Below are positions 22,559 through 33,923 of a stretch of 64,000 nt of DNA, piece by piece. The first letter of the stretch is position 1. Every line of letters starts with the position of its first letter. The translations under genes were made by a program, and so were the position numbers. The notes under the pieces were generated by a model. The model had not been told where the DNA came from, made no database searches, and saw only the letters and a list, made by a program, of their open reading frames with translations. This stretch comes from Chalara sp. BL73 (Eukaryota > Ascomycota > Leotiomycetes > Helotiales), in NCBI GenBank assembly GCA_918026815.1, contig CAKJVC010000008.1:1-64000 (forward strand). Reading direction: 5' to 3'.

Positions 22559-23410
22559 CATACAAATTCACCAAAAATGTCTACAATATATAGATGCCGA
22601 CTTACTTAAAAATAATCTGTTCAGTTATCGATAACTTGCCACCCGATATAAATTTCGAGGTAGAAGAATCAGGACTTTCACAGGGACTAGAAAGCTACCA
22701 ACTCTCTGGCTATTCAAGTCAGGATGCCGCATCTCTACCGAAGGAGGCTGATAGTCAAGCAAGCCGCATCTTTTCTCGAGATGTCACCCCGCACACTTTT
22801 GTCTCTGAACGAGTTGGAGTGAAATGAATCAGACCAATTTCCATTCTTATTAGCCATGATACAATCGCCCGTCTCGTGTCAATACACAGAAGGTCCGATC
22901 AAAGTTCTTGGCTAACCACGTATTCAACAGACCAATCCAACTGCTCAAACCTGGTCCTGCCTCATCATTTCATTTGTGATAGTGAGTAGCCATTTCATCT
23001 TTGGATTTAGGAATGATGCGAAGTCCAGTTTTTTCTTCTTTTTGCTTCATCTAGGAGGAAAGGCACTAGCTTCTCGCACATTGCCCTATTCTAACTCTAG
23101 CAAGTGTGTGGCCCTTCTCTGGGCGGCGATGAAGTGACTCACGGGTACATCTAGCTCTTCAAAGAGGAGAGAGATGGGGACCTTGTGAGGGGCCATACAT
23201 TACTTGCACTTGATCGAGCAGAGCGAGCGTATTCTAGGTTAATCGCAGTATACTTGATAAACAGTGAAGTGGGTTTATCGTAGGAAAAGTATGCTCTTCA
23301 CGACGAATGGCCGAGAGTGAGTATGAGGTAATCAACAAATAGCATTCTGATGAAAACAGTGCACTCGATAAAAGTGGATCCTGGCATAGTTAGAATAGAA
23401 GATAAATTTT
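22559..23410. other. Intergenic
   Basis: A 77-codon frame at 22594-22827 has no recognisable motif. No supported gene. Confidence 0.45.
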
Positions 23411-25018
23411 CTATGTTACTGTCGCTTCCAAAAACGTGGTTGCATAGGGCTGCATCAAAAACTCATCAAAAGCGAGCTCCTCAGCAACAGGCCTCTCCTC
23501 TGGCATCCAGCATAACATTCTGCGCAAGAACTGCACGAAAAGAGCCCGGTCCTCTCTGTCAAGCCACTGCTCACAGGTTTCGAATGATTGCTCAGGAATC
23601 GGAACAGAACCTTTCCAATTTCCTATAGTGGCATTAACAAATTCCTTCCACATGCTGGCCTCCGTAGAGCAATAGTATCTTTTTCTTTCCTGGTTTTGTT
23701 TTCTTCGGGTGGATAAGTGGGGCTTTTGGCACAGTACCTTGGCTATCCCAGTATTGACAGCACTTATTACTCCGTTTGAGGAATTCGGGAGGGAGAGGCC
23801 CCAAAAGTGAAACCATTTCCGCAAGGTGCTGTTCATCATCTAATACTCGATTTTTCTTCGCGAAGAATAAATGGCTGCCTTCAAGGAGATCCCACGTCTA
23901 GGGTGGGTTAGATAAAAGTTAGCTCGATTCTAGCTTATTGTGGAAGGCGTCTGGTTTTTGACCCTGAAATGTTCTCGCTACTTCAGCAAAGTGGCGCAGC
24001 ACAACTCGTGCTAGAGATTTAAAACAAACTCTCTTATCAGACAAGTTCAGCAACAATGCGCCAGAAGAATTAACGTTTCGTCATTGATTTGTACTGACCA
24101 TGACACCAATCGCCCAAATATCCACTTTAGAATCCCAATCCATTCCCAAAATCACTTCCGGGGCGCGGTAAATGCCAGACATAATATCGCCTTTATGCTT
24201 TTGCGTACCAGCTCTAGCATCACCGAGATCGCAGAGGACTGGTTGGCCGGCACTGAAAGGCATTGGTCGCGAGTTGTAAATAGTGCGATCACTAAAAACC
24301 TTCCGGGCGATGGGTCGTTCGAGTTCGCCTTGCTCAATCTCGGAAAAGATTGAGTTGTCCTCAATTCCTTGGAGCACATTATTTGGTGAAATATCTGATA
24401 ATGTTAACTTTTAGTTGCACCATGAGGCTAGCTTTATATAATTAAGCGCTTACCAGTGTGAACAACATCGCATTTGTGGAGATAATCTAGGGCTATTAGG
24501 ATAAGCTGAACGCTCTTTTGGGTAAGTTCCTTTGGAAACCTATTCTGAGGAAGAAGTCTAAGAAACTCGGTGAAACTCATCCCAAGCGGCTGATAGAGCA
24601 TGCATTTGTGATTTCCGTTGGGACCAGCGACTTCAAATGAATCAAGGACACTTCGGACTCTGTTTCTCCCAGGATGTTCAATAGGACGACTTTTTAGGTA
24701 CTCGTAAATTGTGGTTTCCTGATCACTATGAATATTCGCATGATCATGCTTTTTGTTCGAATACGCAATTTAAGCGTTAGAAATCGGTGTTCCCTATTGG
24801 CACAATAGAAAGAATCTTGACTAGTTGAATAGATGCAGTCCAAATCCTTGCCTAAGATCTTTACTCAGCCAGACGGTGGAATTCACCCCATATCCCAGTT
24901 TTCCCACAACCTGGTATCTAGATCCAAACACTTGACCGATATAAACTGGATAGTAATCTTCTGGGATGTAAGAGGAAAGGCCCTCTTCCTCGATCTTCTT
25001 TGTTGCATCCAGTGTCAC
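23411..25018 (-). CDS. SRPK-like serine/threonine kinase, frame broken in exon 2
   Basis: Five exons: 25018-24852, 24793-24454, 24394-24099, 23897-23738 and 23622-23411. The N-lobe has YYPVYIGQVF and the glycine loop KLGYGVNSTVWL; the beta-3 lysine is probably in FLTLKLRIR. The catalytic loop reads VVHTDISPNN, with Ser where SR-protein kinases usually have Lys (HTDIKP). The metal motif is CDLGDAR, and YRAPEVILG and VDIWAIGVM follow. The C-lobe ends with WMPEERPVAEEL. Exon 2 is one base short: phases match only if one A is added to the five-A run (plus-strand T run, 24750-24754). The first intron has a GC donor (GCAAGG; 24794-24851). The 25018 start is GTG in the track frame, so the true start is unresolved. 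The missing Lys and the frameshift make activity doubtful. Confidence 0.75.
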
Positions 25019-25364
25019 AAACCCGGAAGCTGGAAACTTGCGGGAGGGGCAAAGGTAGCCATGGTTCTAACATATGGCTGGGGTAAATGGGGAGACGCCA
25101 ATAGTGGAAGGGCGATTGAGAGATGAAGGAATGGAGTCGCCTCTTGGGGCCCAAGTAACATCTAGTCATTTCAATTTGCAGGGAATACTATCAAAAACCA
25201 TTATGTCTGCCACCTGAGGTTGTTTGCGGAAGCGAGTATGAGTAATCAATAATGGGTGACCCACCCTGGGCCGGTGCCTTGACCACAGTCGTCACGTGCT
25301 GCTTGGGCAATACTCTCCGTTCGCCTTCTCTCTGAATAAGTGAGGCAATCAACAAGAAGGAATA
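25019..25364. other. Junction between the kinase and the truncated MSH3 gene
   Basis: No MSH3-like ATPase sequence is readable here in any minus-strand frame. No other gene is supported. Confidence 0.5.
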
Positions 25365-27866
25365 CTAAAAGCGTTCCAAAAGCACTAACCATAAGTGCCA
25401 GATGCAGTCCCTGAACACGGCGTAGTGGGTGGATATGTCGGCCAGGAGCGCAGAGAAAGCGTCGTCACAGGCGGCGGAGAGGGATTCTTTGTGCTGATCG
25501 CGCTCCCGCAACATCTTGATGACCTCTGGAGTGTGGAACCTAGACACCTTTTTCGTGCCGGAAATCTTGATCCAGCTTGCAGGCACACAGGTGTTGGGTA
25601 CTTCAATAAGATACTCAATGCCTGCTGTGGTATTGTAGACTACTTCTGTCTTGCTTTCAAGCTTTGATTTGGCCGCTGCACGATGCAGGTCCAAATCGTG
25701 CTCTACGGCCGCGATGCCTAGCTTGTGGTTTGCGATGGCTTCTGTTTCTTCTTCGGAGCGGAAGAAGGCGTATTTGTCGTCCTTTCGCGCGGCTTCAGCG
25801 TTGATCTTCTCGAGGAAGGAGATCACGATGTCACCAATCAGGGAAGTGATGAGATTGCCGAATTGATAATGGAAGACCTGAAGCCGGCTTCGCGGTAGCT
25901 GGCATTTGTGTATTCCATGGAGAGTTTTTGGAGGGTTTGCATCACTGTTAAGAATTCCGGTCGGGTGCATTTGCCGTAGTATATGCGGATCAGACTGCGC
26001 TCGAGGTCGGATTTTATGTTCTTGAGGACATATGTGAGCTTGTCGACTCGGGGTGTTTGGTGACCGTCCTTGAGTTCTTCTACTGCTTCGACACGCTCTT
26101 CTAAGCGCTCTTTGTCCAGGAGAGGTCTACCGACCCATTTCCTTAGGAGCCTTTGACCGAATCGGGTGTGTGTCTTATCTAGAGTCCAGAAAAGACTTCC
26201 CTTCTCACTATAGTCTGTTTGGTTGTGATATATCTCGAGACTTGTCAATGTATTGCCATTGAGGAGCATTTGGGATCTGACACTGAACGACTGGAAGTAT
26301 TTTGTCAGATCAAAAACATGTTGCAAACCATATTCTGTCAGGTGGGTAATCATAGCAGACAAGCACACTGTAATCGACTCCTCGAGGTTGAGAACCCTAT
26401 CCAAAAGATCTTGGTCTTTGTCTGCGTCTAGATTTTTCTTGACTCTATCAGCATAGAAGCTGGTTACATGGGAATGCGCTTGGGCTGCCATGGTCTTGGA
26501 TTTGCTTATTCTCTCAACACGAATTTTGTCACCGAAGACATTGCTGCTGCTCCCAGAAAGATGCTGCACGAGCTTATCAGTCGCTTTCGTAAGTTCCCCA
26601 ACGATCAGGAATTCGCAAGGGGCGAGGTGTAATAATCGAGTCTCGATTTCATTTCTCATGAAGCCGTCCTCAAATGTGTCATAGATGATATCCCCAGTTG
26701 CGGGCTGAACCGCAAGGATTCCAACCTCGACTTTCTCGTCTGTACCCCAACCGTTTGCTTTACTTTCTGTGATACATAGCAAGTATCCAGTAGCAGGGGC
26801 GCCTCCAGATGGACCATCTGCTGGCTGCTCAAGCCCATCGATATCCTCAATATATGTTCCTTTAGTATAGACATTCGTGAGTTTTCGCTCAAAGGTTGTG
26901 TTTCGATTGGTTCCTGCCTTTTTAGGGCAGCTGTTTCCATCTGTCGTACTACACCTACTTTATGGCCAGCTTGAACCAGTCTCTTCGCGTGGACCGATAA
27001 ACGGTGAGTAGGAAAACTGGCACTGGCAAATCGGTCAAGATGAGCCTCTGAAGGGTCTGCAGAGAATTAGTGCCGGGTACAATTGCATTAAGAACGAATG
27101 GCAAGATCTTACGCTCATCATATCTAAATTTTCCTGGTATGCATACAATACCCAATTCTTTGCCTGCTGTTCTGGCATCCTCTCCAAAGAACTTGAACTT
27201 GTATCCCACCTCGATAATGAGAATTGTATCCATATTCTTCCTCTTGATATCTAGTATCTGCATTTCCATCGGCGTCAATTTGCCCGTCTTCGTGCCTTTG
27301 GCCTTTGTCTTGGCTGGGCGAACTTCCTCTTCGTCTTCTTCTCCATCTTCTCCTTCCACAGCTTCTGTCTCTTCACCAAATCTACGACGCTTAATCTGTG
27401 CTATGCTGTCCGGATGTCCTAACTTCTTCACAAACTTCTTGTGTAATTGATCCTTTTGTGCGGCGGTCAACGCTCCATCTTCTTCTTCCAGTAGAGCTTC
27501 CGCCGTCGACACATGCTGCGAAGAACTATACAAGTACTTCTCAGTGCGTGGCGACGGATTTGCTTTTCTAGTCACTTCGTTATCTTCTTTCGGGCGTTTC
27601 GCTGGCCGCTCTGCGAGGCTACCGTTTCCTCCAGTAGAATCCTCAGCCAAAGGTCGCTTTGAAGTAGCTGTGCTTCTAACAGGCTCTTCGTCAGTCGAAT
27701 TTGCATCATAGATCTCTCCCGTTCCATTGATTTCTTGTGATGGCGGCTTCTGTGCAGCGAGGGGCTGCGTCTGGGATGGCCCATTAACAGTGGGTTTGGG
27801 TGTGAAGAAGCTCGAAATTGACTGCTGAGTCTTGGTCTGAGAAGACTTTGGTTTGCTGGACCCCAT
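25365..27866 (-). CDS. msh3: DNA mismatch repair protein MSH3, lacking the C-terminal ATPase domain
   Basis: MSH3 pairs with MSH2 (MutS-beta) to recognise insertion/deletion loops. The ATG at 27866 opens a PCNA-binding-like QQSISSFF motif and a charged linker, then the MutS I domain ([30 protein letters not shown]). A 56-nt intron (27057-27112) follows. The connector is [21 protein letters not shown], and the lever/clamp region includes [25 protein letters not shown] and [10 protein letters not shown]. The frame needs one base added twice: in the T run at 26919-26923 (ALK to AGTNRNTTF) and in the GGG at 25841-25843 (SSLP to LIGDIVISF). Coding ends at about 25365-25390, just after [10 protein letters not shown], where MSH3 proteins normally enter the Walker ATPase (MutS V). 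That third of the protein is absent from the locus; the SRPK-like gene occupies the DNA instead. Confidence 0.88.
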
Positions 27867-29458
27867 CTTTCAGGATTATATTGGTCTCCAAGTCTCGTAG
27901 TTGGGAGACGCGACGTGTGTGTGACGTGTTTGAGAGTATTAGTCAGCAAGAAACTAAACCTCTCCTCTTTTCATGCAGCTGGATTATCTTCTATCAAGAA
28001 CTACTAAACCTCGGAGGAACTTATAACGATGTCTTTTTCTTGATATATTGTGTTCACTCTGGATTGAGTGGTTAATTATTTGGCATGCACTTCTATTTGT
28101 CTCTGATCCGCGTTGAGCTTGTTGAATTGTGACGCATCAATCCTTAGCGTCTTCCTTGCCCTACGGTCTGTATTTTTGCATTTCGATTCGATTCTGCTAT
28201 GGCGTCTATCGGATAGGTGTGCTTAGTTACGGTGATGAAAGTTTTGGTATTGCGGGCGAAAATTCACAACAACAGCCTCCAAGAACCCAAGCCCCCCTAA
28301 GCACGCCACAACGTCTGCACCTCAGCACTGAAGTATACATATGGATGTCGTCTCACCACAGTCCGTCACGAGCGCAATAATAGCACTCGATGCCGATAAT
28401 CTTTGATTATATCTGCCTTTGGCGTATGTACTCATTTGAAATCAAGCTTGATTGTTCCTTCCTACAATCTGCGGTCCTGACCGGTACACTCTTCCAAGCT
28501 TGATTGGAGTGCTTCGGTCAGATTTCGCCTCTCCCTCTCGGTGTGCTTCTGCAAGGCAGACTGATAGTTTGCCTACTTCTGATTATTTTTACTTTTGTTT
28601 TTTGGGGTCGTTTTTTATTTTTATTTAGAGTTTTGGGGTTACACAGCAGACTTATTGTCAATTTCAGCCCAAGTGAAGCATGAATGTTTTTGCTGAGGCC
28701 AAAGCATCACAAGCTCGGTGTGTATATTTTCAAGCTTCTGTTTCCATCAAAGTTAACATTAATCGTTTTCGACTTGGATTTTGCTTCTTGTCTCCATTCA
28801 CTGTATATTCGGCGGACCTTGACCGTAGTTCAATTAAACCCGCGCAAACTGAAACAGAAGTACATTTCAATCCAGTTTTGAGTTTATGGTGAAGGCCCGA
28901 AGCATCGGATTCAACCTCGCACAAACTAACCACCGTATAGCTCACTGTACAGCCCAACTTGTGCTGTGGCTTGCTTCTTTGCATATTCTCCCGATTTTCT
29001 GTGTTTGAATTGAGCCTAGGGCGGGAGGGGATGAGGGCAACGCAAGCGCGAAATCTGGCTAAGTTTGGAGTGTTGCTATATTAGAGCAAATTATTATGGT
29101 TACAGTAGTGTGCGCCATCAACTCTGATGGTGTCTTAAGAATATCGCCAACCGGATATTGCGTCACTTTTCCAAAAAATGATTCTAGATTTCTACCTCTG
29201 AGCCAGGCTGACTGACTGTGAAGGTTCAGCCTTTCCTCATGGTAATGAGCGATATAGCGGCTCTAAAAGATGTATTAAATAAATTTAAGACAGTCCCTGC
29301 CCTATAAAGTGCATACAATAGTACACGAAAATTTTGTTAGTATAGATCAGCGTCAATTGAGATCCTTGACTTAATATTTCCTACGCTTCCCGTATCAACA
29401 TTCATAGATTTTCTTGTCAGTTTCTGCTTGTCAAGCATCCTGGATTCGTATTTCCATA
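27867..29458. other. Divergent intergenic region
   Basis: Holds the 5' flanks of MSH3 (minus) and the membrane protein gene (plus). T-rich tracts occur at 28580-28640. No gene supported. Confidence 0.5.
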
Positions 29459-31351
29459 ATGGGTAGGTACGACTACGGTATCTGCAAAACCGTTATCGAG
29501 AGCATTATCGTTGGCAACGCAACATTGGGTGAGATCACGAACAAAACTATTGGTAAATATGTATGGAATGGGCCAGTGCAAGGCCTGAACCCTGGATTTC
29601 CTAGGAGCGAGTATCTAGTCATCACATATGAAGGTATGCTTTTATCTGCGGGGCAAACGATAATGAGGAACTTCAAGTCAAGACCTGTCGTAAGCTTTAC
29701 AACCCATATAAAATCCAGAATTCTTCGAGAATACGACGCGATGCGATGTCCTTTGAATATACATTGAAGGAATTCAGTAGGACATAGAACGCTGACAATC
29801 TTGTTCAGGTTGCAAGAGAGTATGTGGAAACAAGGTTGCACTCAACGATGCTCCAAAAGCGCTGAACATTGCTGCAACATGGATATTCCCCCTCGCCATC
29901 CTGCTCAATCTCCCATATGACTCGCTCCACAGCAGGAAGAATCGCGGAACACTCGAATCGGTCTCAAATTGGCTTGGTTCACCACAGACAGCCCTTACGG
30001 CGACGATTTTCAATTTTCGTCAAATCCGAGAATGCCATCGACGAGTGAAAGAATTCAATCGCGATATGCAGCCTACTGCTAGTGATGCATACTATACTCT
30101 CAGCTGTATGAACCAGTTTGACCTTCCACAAGATATACCTACGCGACAGAAAATGATGCATGTTTTGATATATGGCCTCTTCCGACCTCTCTCTGTCGAT
30201 GCTGAAGATATCGATGTAGTACTCTTGAAGCAGATGCTGTCTGCTATGGCACATCAACTTCGAATGCAACGTAGAAGAGGCGTCATCCCAACGTTGAGCA
30301 GTCTAGGGACCTTTCTAATCGCATTCATATTCTCTGTCGTGTTGGCATTTGGGGAGATGGGCGACAATACAACGGCGCATTCGCTTGCCCTGGGTCTCCT
30401 TGTCAGTTGGCTACCTTTACTCGTAATATTTACGATCGTGGACAGAAATCCAATATCCGCTGATAGATCGGCGTGAGTAGTGACTCAAGATTCTCAAGGT
30501 ATCAACTGACATCAAGTAGAGAGTTAATGAGCCGTTGGCTTCACAATGTAGATGCGATCCGCCGATGGAAGCTGAGTAAAGGAAATTATATTAATGAGAT
30601 TGCATGGTGGGACATCACCTTAGGAGGCCAAGAACCCTTCCAGATCGGCCGTTTCATCGGACAGGGGCGTCGAATGCAGTATTGTGGTCTTACTTCTAGT
30701 GTCATAATAGAGACATCCGACTACAAGAGCCTGCTTACTGGGAAAGGGGGCATTTCACTCTTTGACACGATTGCAGATCGCGTTTCAGAACGGCTACAGA
30801 GAAAAGCTACATCATGGCTAGTGGTCGCCTTTATATCACTCGTTCTTGTTCTTTTGGAGGTGATGATGGCTTTCATGATTGCATTCGTCACACCAACTGT
30901 TGGCCTAGGCTGCCGCTCGTTCAGCTATGGCATGTTCGCTATCCTTAGCTCCTTCAGCTGGTGCTTCAATATCGTCGTACGCACCCCGCCGAAAGCTATC
31001 CAAATCATCTGTCATAGTTTCAATGCTCTCGCTATTCTCGTTCTTACAGCAATCATTGGCTTCCAACTCACAGGCGGGATGAATAATTGCTGGTGTATGG
31101 CTAGCATGTTTAATGTGCCTTTTGGGCTCGGTGGGTACACAGATTTCGAGAACGGTGACTTCTACATGAGGTACACCAATGTGCAGAAATTCTGGGCTGT
31201 TGGGACGGCATTTGGGGGTATCATACCCCTCGTAGCGTTGATTGTGGCTGTTTTCTGGTGGTTGAAATGCCAGCATTTGTGGTCGGCTAATGATCGAACT
31301 CACGCCTCTTCACCTGAAACTCATAAAGCGAGTACAGAGTGGCTTCGCTAA
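29459..31351 (+). CDS. Polytopic membrane protein of unknown function
   Basis: Three exons, 29459-29633, 29809-30472 and 30520-31351, give 556 residues with consistent phases. The first intron is long (175 nt), the second 47 nt. Hydrophobic segments include one near NIAATWIFPLAILLNL, a pair in exon 2 (LSSLGTFLIAFIFSVVLAF and LALGLLVSWLPLLVIF) and at least four in exon 3 (for example SWLVVAFISLVLVLLEV and AVGTAFGGIIPLVALIVAV). Soluble stretches rich in Arg lie between them. I do not recognise the family. The N-terminal block (GRYDYGICKTVIESIIVGNATLG) followed by membrane spans resembles uncharacterised fungal proteins, but no function can be assigned. It is probably in the plasma or an internal membrane. 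Confidence 0.75.
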
Positions 31352-31569
31352 TGTGATCGGACCCTCAATTTCGAGATAATGGGGAATGTTAGCGATGTCC
31401 CACACTTAATCCAAGCCTATCTCTGCTGTGTGTCTCTAGTGTTCACTATCTCCTGTTGTCATTTTATCTGTCTACCAAAGTCTTCACAAAAAGCATCCTT
31501 CGAGTTCCAAAATTAGATCCCATCTGTGCTGTCAAGTTCACGTATTTGAATTCGTCAACACTATCGATA

Positions 31570-33038
31570 TTATGGTGTTTGGAGGATGGTAGCCAGATCC
31601 TCAAGACCCAAAAATCCATAGGATCCATTGATGTCATTAGCATCTACTACATTCTCCCATCCAATCTCATTCACTACTGTTTGTGAGTGCTCTTCAGTGG
31701 TGACAAGAGCCTTAATTTTTGTGTGTTGATGCTTTTTTCGCACCATTTGAATCAAAGTCTTTAGGTACTTCTCTACCAAAGGGTCGTCGCTGTAGTCCAG
31801 AATATCCATGCCATCCAGAACAACTAACCAGCAACCATTCTGGAGAGAGAACAGCTTATCAAGAACCTCAAGTGCTTCTGGCAGAGAGTTTAGGCTGCTG
31901 TCTAGAATTGAGACATCTGGTATGGATAGATCTGTCGATATCTTGTTGGCACTGTCGGAGTACTTGCAAAGTTGATATATAAGCGAATACACCAAATCGA
32001 TCAGTATTTCACGCTGTCCCGGAGTCTGACCTTTCAAATCCACTCTCTGACAAAAGTATGCTGCAAAAGGTACTCCAGCTTCAGATGCCAGGCTAACCAT
32101 ATCTGCGGCTAATGATTGCTTCTCAAAATCTGATTGTCCGCTTTGGATAAGAAGAGTACTCGAGATATCAGATTGAAGCCAGGATTGGATCCTCATTATG
32201 ATCTCGAACTCGGCTTTGATACCCACGATTGGATGCTGAGAGTCCTTAAGAAGTGGGAATTGGTGCCGTGACTCCAAGTGCAAAGCGATATCTTTCAGCA
32301 CCGAGCTCGATGTTGAACTTGGTAGCGCTTGTTCGACACTTGGAAGAGGGTGGAGGTTAGTTGTCTGGGTACTAAAATGGCGATCGAAAAGCTCTTCCAG
32401 CTTTTGCAATAGTTTCGCATCTCTCGCATTCTGGGCGGAATCTTGTAGCTGGAAGAGCTCTGTCACTAATGTTTTTTGAAACATAGGCATGTATAACATC
32501 AATCGATCGCTGAATATCTTCTCCACATCTCCTTTGAAGTCTTGGCACGTGTTCAACATGTCACTAGGGAGATTGTCAGTGAGCGCTTTGCAAATCATTA
32601 TTGAGCTTACACTATTAATCGCTGCGTTATTGTGTCTATAATGGCCAAACGTTCGTCGACCTCATTCTTCAGAGCCAACGCCTTTTTAGAAGTCGAAAAA
32701 TGCCACTTCAGCTTACTCGGCACGTTCTGAAAATGGCGAAAGTGGCCTTGCTTGATCGTCCCCAGGGTTTCTTGAAATCCCTGGACATCATTTATGAAGT
32801 TTTCTACAGGTCCCCGCAGAGCAGTTACTTCATTCTCGATTGCGATTTTAAAGGCTGGCCTAGAGTCCAATTGTTTAAGCGACCCAGGTGGCCACAGCGC
32901 TGTATTCAATCTTCTTAGAAATGCGACGGCTTCTCGAAACTCCTTCCCAGCACCGTCTACTTCATCCAGGGCCTTCGCAACTTCAACGATGAATTCTGCA
33001 GCCGCAAGCAGATCGCCCACAGACCATCCGAACGACAT
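31570..33038 (-). CDS. STAND-like NTPase with fungal N-terminal domain
   Basis: Two exons, 33038-32611 and 32563-31570, spliced across a 47-nt GTAAGC...CCTAG intron, give 473 residues. The start FGWSVGDLLAAAEFIVEVAKAL is the type of helical N-terminal domain that precedes fungal NACHT/STAND proteins. The central part has a degenerate nucleotide-binding loop (TLLIQSGQSDFEKQS in place of GxxGxGKS), YFCQRVDL, and a Walker-B-like WLVVLDGMDIL. No ankyrin, WD or TPR repeats follow, so it is short for an NLR. The lost P-loop lysine suggests weak or no ATP hydrolysis. A role in regulated signalling or incompatibility is inference from family and neighbourhood. Confidence 0.7.
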
Positions 33039-33923
33039 GTCTACCTTCTAACAAAGAACGCGTGCTAGGCTACCACTTCAGTTTAGGCGGATTGCTTGTA
33101 TCCTCAGATATCTCAAGCGATGTTTTGGGACACACCACTCACTAGCTTTGATTATCAACACAATGTTCCCGGCAGTCGTGACGTTCAGATATCTTGTCTT
33201 AGTGATTGCGCCAGATAGTGTGTGACACTACAGTATTTTGGAGGCTTGTTCCGAAGATTGTGGTTTGACTTCTCGGCAGGCAAACGACCAACACTCCAGA
33301 ACACGCGCAATGTCCTTTCGACCAATAACTGTAGAAACGGCTGTGGGTGATTAGGTGTAATCGCAAATCCACATACCCAACCGTGCCCCTTCAGCTGAGA
33401 ACAGGGGGTGGTCGGCCATTGCATTGGTGTCTAACCATCAATCTTTGGTCGCAACCACCATTCTGATTCTAGCGAGCTTTCAACAAAGCAAGAAGTCAGT
33501 TTAACATGCAAGATCAGAAAATCTCTTGGTCTTACGATGAAGATCAGAGTCGAGTATATGAGAAAGAGTGGAAGGCACACTCTCTGGCTGAGAAATAAGA
33601 GGCTAATCTTAGCCCAGGGTCGACGCTTAATCCTCTTACCACAATAGATATCTTACATTGAACATTTTTCATAAAGCGACGAAAAAGTCTATGAAATTGT
33701 CTCGCAATTTAATAAAACATTGATGAGCATGCAATAAAGTGAAACCGGCCCCCATTTTCTCTGCTCAAGAGTGTGCCTTAATATGTCACTCCTCAGGCAC
33801 CCGTACGTCAAGATGTAACCCTTGGGGTACAATATCTCGATCGGGTATTGAATCAAAAGTTTTCGAGATAGCAGCAAAGCAGCTCCATCCAACTTTTTAC
33901 CGCGGTTTTGAGTCTTCCAAAAG
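33039..33923. other. Divergent promoter region
   Basis: Lies between the STAND-like gene (minus) and the AAA ATPase gene (plus). No gene supported. Confidence 0.5.
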
